Origin: Xiphophorus maculatus
Lineage: Eukaryota; Chordata; Actinopteri; Cyprinodontiformes; Poeciliidae
DNA: 64,000 nt
Direction of reading: 5' to 3'
NCBI RefSeq assembly: GCF_002775205.1
Contig: NC_036448.1
Coordinates: 2,773,498-2,837,497 of the forward strand
Shown here: piece by piece, positions 58,985 through 64,000 of the stretch
Position numbering within the stretch: the first letter of the stretch is position 1
Layout: every line of letters starts with the position of its first letter
The notes under the pieces: generated by a model
What the model was told of the DNA's origin: nothing
The model's database searches: none
The model's input: the letters and a program-made list of their open reading frames with translations, nothing else
Program-made: the position numbers and the translations under genes

Positions 58985-61900
58985 CTGTAAATACATTACT
59001 TTTTGTGTTTGTCTAATTTTCTGGTTAATGATGTAAAAGGAAAGTAAAAGTGTGGAAAAGCCAAAACAAATAAATAAAATAAAATAAAAATGAAAGGAAA
59101 TGTCAAGGAAGGTACCGGTTCTGCAGGAAACAGAAATTAATTTAATTGCCAATTCTTTCTGGAATTCACACGCTGCTCACTATTTGTAGCAGCTGTAGAG
59201 AAATCCATTGAATATAGTTGAAGTGAATTTGACAGCATGCAAATTAACAGGGAAAATCACTTATGGTTGTACTGAGAAGAACTCTGATAAGCTGCCTTGT
59301 GTGATGTCAACTTTCATGCCAAGTTTCCCTTCTTGCATACCAGTAATGAAATGGGATGTTAAATCCACCCAACAGTATCCTTCTAAGGCAGCAACAATCA
59401 GTAACCCAGCTGAACAAATGATTCACTTTGCAACATTTGATCCTGTGCTCACTGAGCAGATCTCTTAGCAACAGTTTTCGCAACAGTTTGCACAAGCAGT
59501 TTGTTTTATTTATGAAACCATCTTTGTACACAGAAAGAATGTCCAAAGGTCCCAGGCAGTTTGGGCTCATTGGTTCTGTGTGCTGTTGAGAGATGATGAT
59601 GTCTGTTACCGGTGTGCTTTGACATGTCAAATGCCATACAGAGGCTCCTATGGAGTCACTTAGTAGAGTCACAGTTAGATTGTTATCAGAGCAGCTTGAT
59701 CCAGGTTAGCTAGCTTGGTGGCATGTTGTCTGACTTGGCTTTCTTGTGGGTGTGTTTGTTTTTTCTTCTCGTCATGCATTTTTGTCTTTACAACACTCAA
59801 AACTTGCTGATGGATGTTAAGGTTACTGGCCAGAAAGCTCTAAACGGACCAGATCAAAGGTCAGCTCTTAGCTGCAACTTGACAGTGATACTTTGTACAG
59901 TTTAGAATCCCATTTTGGGCATTAAATATGGCACCGTATCAGTGTTGTAGTTAGATAACGGTGACTACTTCATTGTCACAGGAGGCTGTATCCATCTTGA
60001 AGCCAGATACTGATCTGATTAATGATAGGTCGGCACGGTAACAGAGAGGCAGTGCTGGTAAGTGAGAAGGGGAGTACTCACTAGTGTCAGGTTGGGGACT
60101 AGCATGTCTGGGCTGACCACCCACTGGATTTCCTTTTGGTTTCTCTGCTGTCCATTAGCACACATAAGCTAGCGTAAGCCCTGATATGCCTTGGGTAGGT
60201 TAGCAAGTAGTATGCTTAGGCTGCTCATCTTCGACTTGCACTTTTTTTTTTTTTCTTAATAAAACTTTATCAAGGAAAATGGTTGGACTACAATATCTAT
60301 AAGCGACATACATTAGATGTATTGACGTGCTGAGGTTGGCTTCTGATTGATGCTTCAAATTTGGCAGGTAGCTAAATGCCGCTCATTTAGCATTGCTTCC
60401 CTTTCATTAATCAGATCAGTAGCTGGTGTCAGTCTAGATATAACCTCCTCCGACAAGCTGGATCTGCAATAGTCTGAATTATGGCACTGATACCATGCCA
60501 TATTTAGGTAGCTGGATGGCTTATTTAATGAGTTTATAAGGAACAGTTTCGAATTTGAGATCCCTACTCAAGTTCTAAGAATCCTGCTGGGTTGGTCATA
60601 CGGTCAGTCGGTTCCAGGGAAAAGAGTAACCCAGGCTTTAGCCTATAGGCTCCAATAACTACAAGTGGTCGATGCTTGACGAAGGTAAACTAAACGTTGG
60701 CAGGTGGCAAACCTAATTCTTTCAGCCATGCATGATTTATTACACGCTGACCCCTGTCCTGCATCCTGAACTCGCTGACTGGTGGTTATGAATGAAGAGG
60801 AGACAGTTGGACCTCAGAAATCTGCTGCTTGGGTTTCACTTCTTTAATTCAAAAGGTTTCACCATATTCATCACTCAACCAACTCAGGGTGTCAGGGTAT
60901 GACTCTCCTGTTGCAGCTTTTTTTTCTTTCTCCACTCTAACCCTTTTGTCTCGGTACATTTTTTTAAGACTTCCTGCACAAACTCGAGTAATGCATGTCT
61001 AAGCAGTTCCATCTGCTCCCTGTTCTTTCCCCAGGGTTCGTCTATCTGTGTGTTCATCTCTTTGGGCAGACATTGTTTGAAAGCTAAACAGTTCATCAGA
61101 GGGCAAATCTGTCCAGCTTTAAAACTGATACTTTGGTTGTTGTTGTCTTTTTTTTTTTTTAAGTGGGACTATAAGGACTAATTATGAGGAGTCAGCGTCT
61201 CATTTGCAGTAGATGGCAGGCAGGATGATCTCCATTCAGAGAAGAGACGCTGGGATCATTTAAGTGCAAATTTCTGTCGTGTTAAGTCTCTTCCAGCTTT
61301 CTCCATCTCAGAATGCTTACAGGGCAACTGTTGGACACAGAGACAGAGACGCTCTCGGTGAGCTCCACTCCTCAGTAATTCCTCAGTAAATATGTTTAGA
61401 ATCACAACTAAACTAAACATATAGTCAATAAAATTATGACAACATAAAAATCTGTCTTGTGAAATTTGGCAAAGTGTAGAATGATTTAGTTTTTCTTTCT
61501 GTTTTTAAAACGGCTTCCAGTTTCTTTTTTCTTTTGGTTGTTTAAATGGAACACCTTAGGTTCACCTATAGCTGCAAGCTACTCCTGGCTGATGGTTTCC
61601 ACTCTCCATATTAATCATATTAAGACATATCTGGTGTTTGGGCTATTGAAATGGGCAGCCAGCAGTGTTTTTAGAGGGGGTCTCAAGTATTTGCAGAGTT
61701 CAGTGCGTGTGATGCTCCACCAAGTGGATAATGATAGTCCTTAGAATATGTTGGGTAATTGTGCTAAACCTACAGCTGGAATAAAACAAGTATTTCTACC
61801 TGAAGAGCCTCAGAAGGCGTCTACAGACTCACTCCTTATATCAGCCGATATACTTTTGTCTTCTGTTATAAAACATTTTTTTTAAGCTGCAGGATTAAGT

Positions 61901-64000
61901 GCTTTGACCCGAAAACGTAGTTGACAATACAATGACTTCATTGATGAACGTTTCATGGTCTTGTTCAGAAAAGTTCGGGTTCTTGTCTGTTGGCTTTGGT
62001 GTTGTCTGTGCAAACTTTCCTCATATTACTCCAACATCATGTCATCAATGCACTCAAGCATGCATTCCATGTTTATACAGTTACAGGAGCAGAGAGTGGC
62101 TCACAACTCTCAGTTGGGTCTGGGGGGGGTTGGACTTTTTCTGGGTCACTGGCACATCTTAACTCTTCCTTCAGTCATTCTGTTGTAGATTTGCTGCTGC
62201 TTTTGGGATCATTAACATGCTGATGACCCAGTTTAAGCCCAGCTTTAGCTGACGGACTGATGGTCTCACTTTTTGTCTCTGGAAGAATTAAATACACAGC
62301 ACTGCTTTGGTCTCGTCAAGTTCGGTCCTTCATTCAGAGGCTTCTGATTCAAAACTTTCCAAACAGGTTGTGCTGCGATATTAAGACGCTCTCTGTTGTC
62401 AGCCCTTTCCAAACAAGCTGTTTTTCTTCCGTCTTTTTCTAATTGGACTGACATGAACGTTCTGATGTCTCTGAATATTGCACGGTCTGAGATCGGAAGC
62501 TGTAGTGTTTTTGCGCTTGTGAGCAAATTTCTCGCTTTAGAATCGTTGCGTTCAAATAGATTGGAAAATGCTCTTTTGTACTTGCCAGGTTGATTGGCAA
62601 CGTTTGCTTTCCTTGAATCTTTGCTCATGTCTTTGCTCCTTGGTGGTGTTTTAACACTTATCTGTGGGCTCATCTGTGACCAGGAGAGATCTATTAACTG
62701 AAATGCAAAAGTGATAAGATGGTAAAAAATATACACATGACTCAATGATCGACCAGTCAACTGAAGATGTTCAGTATGTTTGTCATCCACATTACCATGG
62801 CTGTGACAGCAAATACTGTTCTAACAATGAGACACCGAGGTGGTCATTATATGGGGCTACATGTGTGGGAAAAGTTTTGTAGTTACAAACTTTTACACGG
62901 TAGTTAATTTTGCATTGACTCATTACCCTTGGATGTTGTGTATTTACATTTGTTTATGATACTGTACTGGTATAGTGACCTCCACACTGTAAAAAACAAA
63001 ACAAAAAGACATAATCTTTTGATTAGAGTTACCGTCTCATTCAATGTGGAAAATCCAAAATAAAGAAATTATTTGGGGGGGGGATGAGGGGAAGTTACAG
63101 GTTCTCTAAAGATTTTAGATTTTTAAGCACAACTGGGGCATTTTAGGTTGATCAGAGTTTAACCAGGAACTTAGAATTAGTTTCTCTGGGTTAAAAACAT
63201 GAATATAACCCATTTTTACCACCTTTTTACTTATCTTCTTTACAAACGCAAACATGGAGATTGCAAAATTCAATTTTGTGTTTTTAATAGCATACCAGTT
63301 CACAACATGTCTCAAAGCATTTTACAATATATATTTAAAAAAAGAGGAAATCAATCCAATCAGACACAAATTCCATGTCAAGCACATACATTCCAGTTGC
63401 TCCAAGTTATCATACTTATTTTTCAGATTGGTTAAAAGTTTTCTATCTAAGGAAACCCAGCAGGTCGCATCGACTCACAGAATTCACTAGTTCTGGATGA
63501 ACACGTAGCGACTGCAGACAATCGCTTATGCTGTTGAGTTTACAGCAATCCCTCAAACAGATCATGGAGCCACAGTGGAGAGGAAAAACTCCTCTTTAAC
63601 AAGAAGAAACCACCAGCAAAACCAGAACCTATTGATCAAGGAGAGATTTCTAATTCAAAGAAAGGTTGAAGGGGGTAGTAACTTCATCTAGCTGTTTTTA
63701 AAGCTACAATAAAACAGAGTGCATACTGTTAACCACAACGAAACCCCAGCCAATAGCTTTGTCTAGCAGTCAGTGACGTGCTGTGTTAGGATTATATGGA
63801 CCAATCAGATGTTTGATGTAGCTGATTATTAAGGGCTTTATATATGAAAAGGAGCATTTTCAAACTTTATTCTGCATTTAATAGGGAGCCAGAGAAGGAA
63901 AATAAAAATAGGTGAAGTATGATGACTTTTATTTTCATCTGGGAGTGAGTAAACTCCCAGAGAACTGAAAGTTCAACTAGAACGGGGCGCTCTGGTCGGA

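Larger units (their letters stand above)
56951..64000 (+). other. Intron 1 of dipk1a (partial)
   Basis: No further dipk1a exon or other gene is recognisable to the window end. Contents are an AT-rich palindromic patch (about 57367-57416), a TTAAAGGGGCAGT-family fragment (58340-58480), a Tc1/mariner MITE (58603-58984) and, from about 63500, a dispersed fish repeat (GACAGTGGAGAGGAAAA-like). The open frames here are short and unconvincing. Confidence 0.55.

Overview
The window is vertebrate nuclear DNA, almost certainly from a ray-finned (teleost) fish. The evidence is AT-rich intergenic sequence, intron-rich genes with GT-AG splice sites, fish-type transposon relics (Tc1/mariner, hAT-like, tRNA-derived SINE, Ty3/Gypsy chromovirus) and a gene order matching human 1p22 (DIPK1A - MTF2 - CCDC18). 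The order or species cannot be fixed from the sequence alone. There is no bacterial-style operon structure. Most open frames over 60 codons are chance frames or shadows.

Layout. 1-6.3 kb: gene-free DNA with microsatellites, a C-tract and MITE-like repeats. 6360-6656: a LINE tail flanked by a 52-bp direct repeat. 6933-12654: a complete, young Ty3/Gypsy chromovirus with two about 0.7-kb LTRs, 5-bp target duplication, gag and pol. 12.65-20.1 kb: gene-free DNA with a tRNA-derived SINE and Tc1-like relics. 20.2-37.3 kb, minus strand: ccdc18, resolved here to 24 coding exons with matching phases. 37.3-40.6 kb: ccdc18 promoter side and probable mtf2 3' UTR. 40.6-52.7 kb, minus strand: mtf2, resolved to 15 coding exons (619 residues) including a 5-nt first coding exon. 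52.9-56.9 kb: intergenic, head-to-head spacer. 56897-56950, plus strand: first coding exon of dipk1a. The rest of the window is its first intron.

Biology. MTF2 is a Polycomb-like accessory subunit of PRC2: Tudor, two PHD fingers, winged helix and a C-terminal chromo-like domain are all readable. CCDC18 is a long coiled-coil protein. DIPK1A is a membrane pseudokinase-like protein. These three are syntenic neighbours and need not share a function. TMED5, which lies between MTF2 and CCDC18 in human, is not seen.

The most informative part is the chromovirus. Three compact RNA-level devices can be read directly: (i) self-priming, in which the 11-nt start of the predicted transcript is perfectly complementary to the primer-binding site; (ii) a -1 frameshift cassette, a T TTA AAC slippery heptamer followed after 8 nt by a foldable H-type pseudoknot; and (iii) a gag start codon inside the last six bases of the LTR. 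The LTRs differ by only three substitutions and two small indels, one of which removes the poly(A) signal from the 5' LTR.
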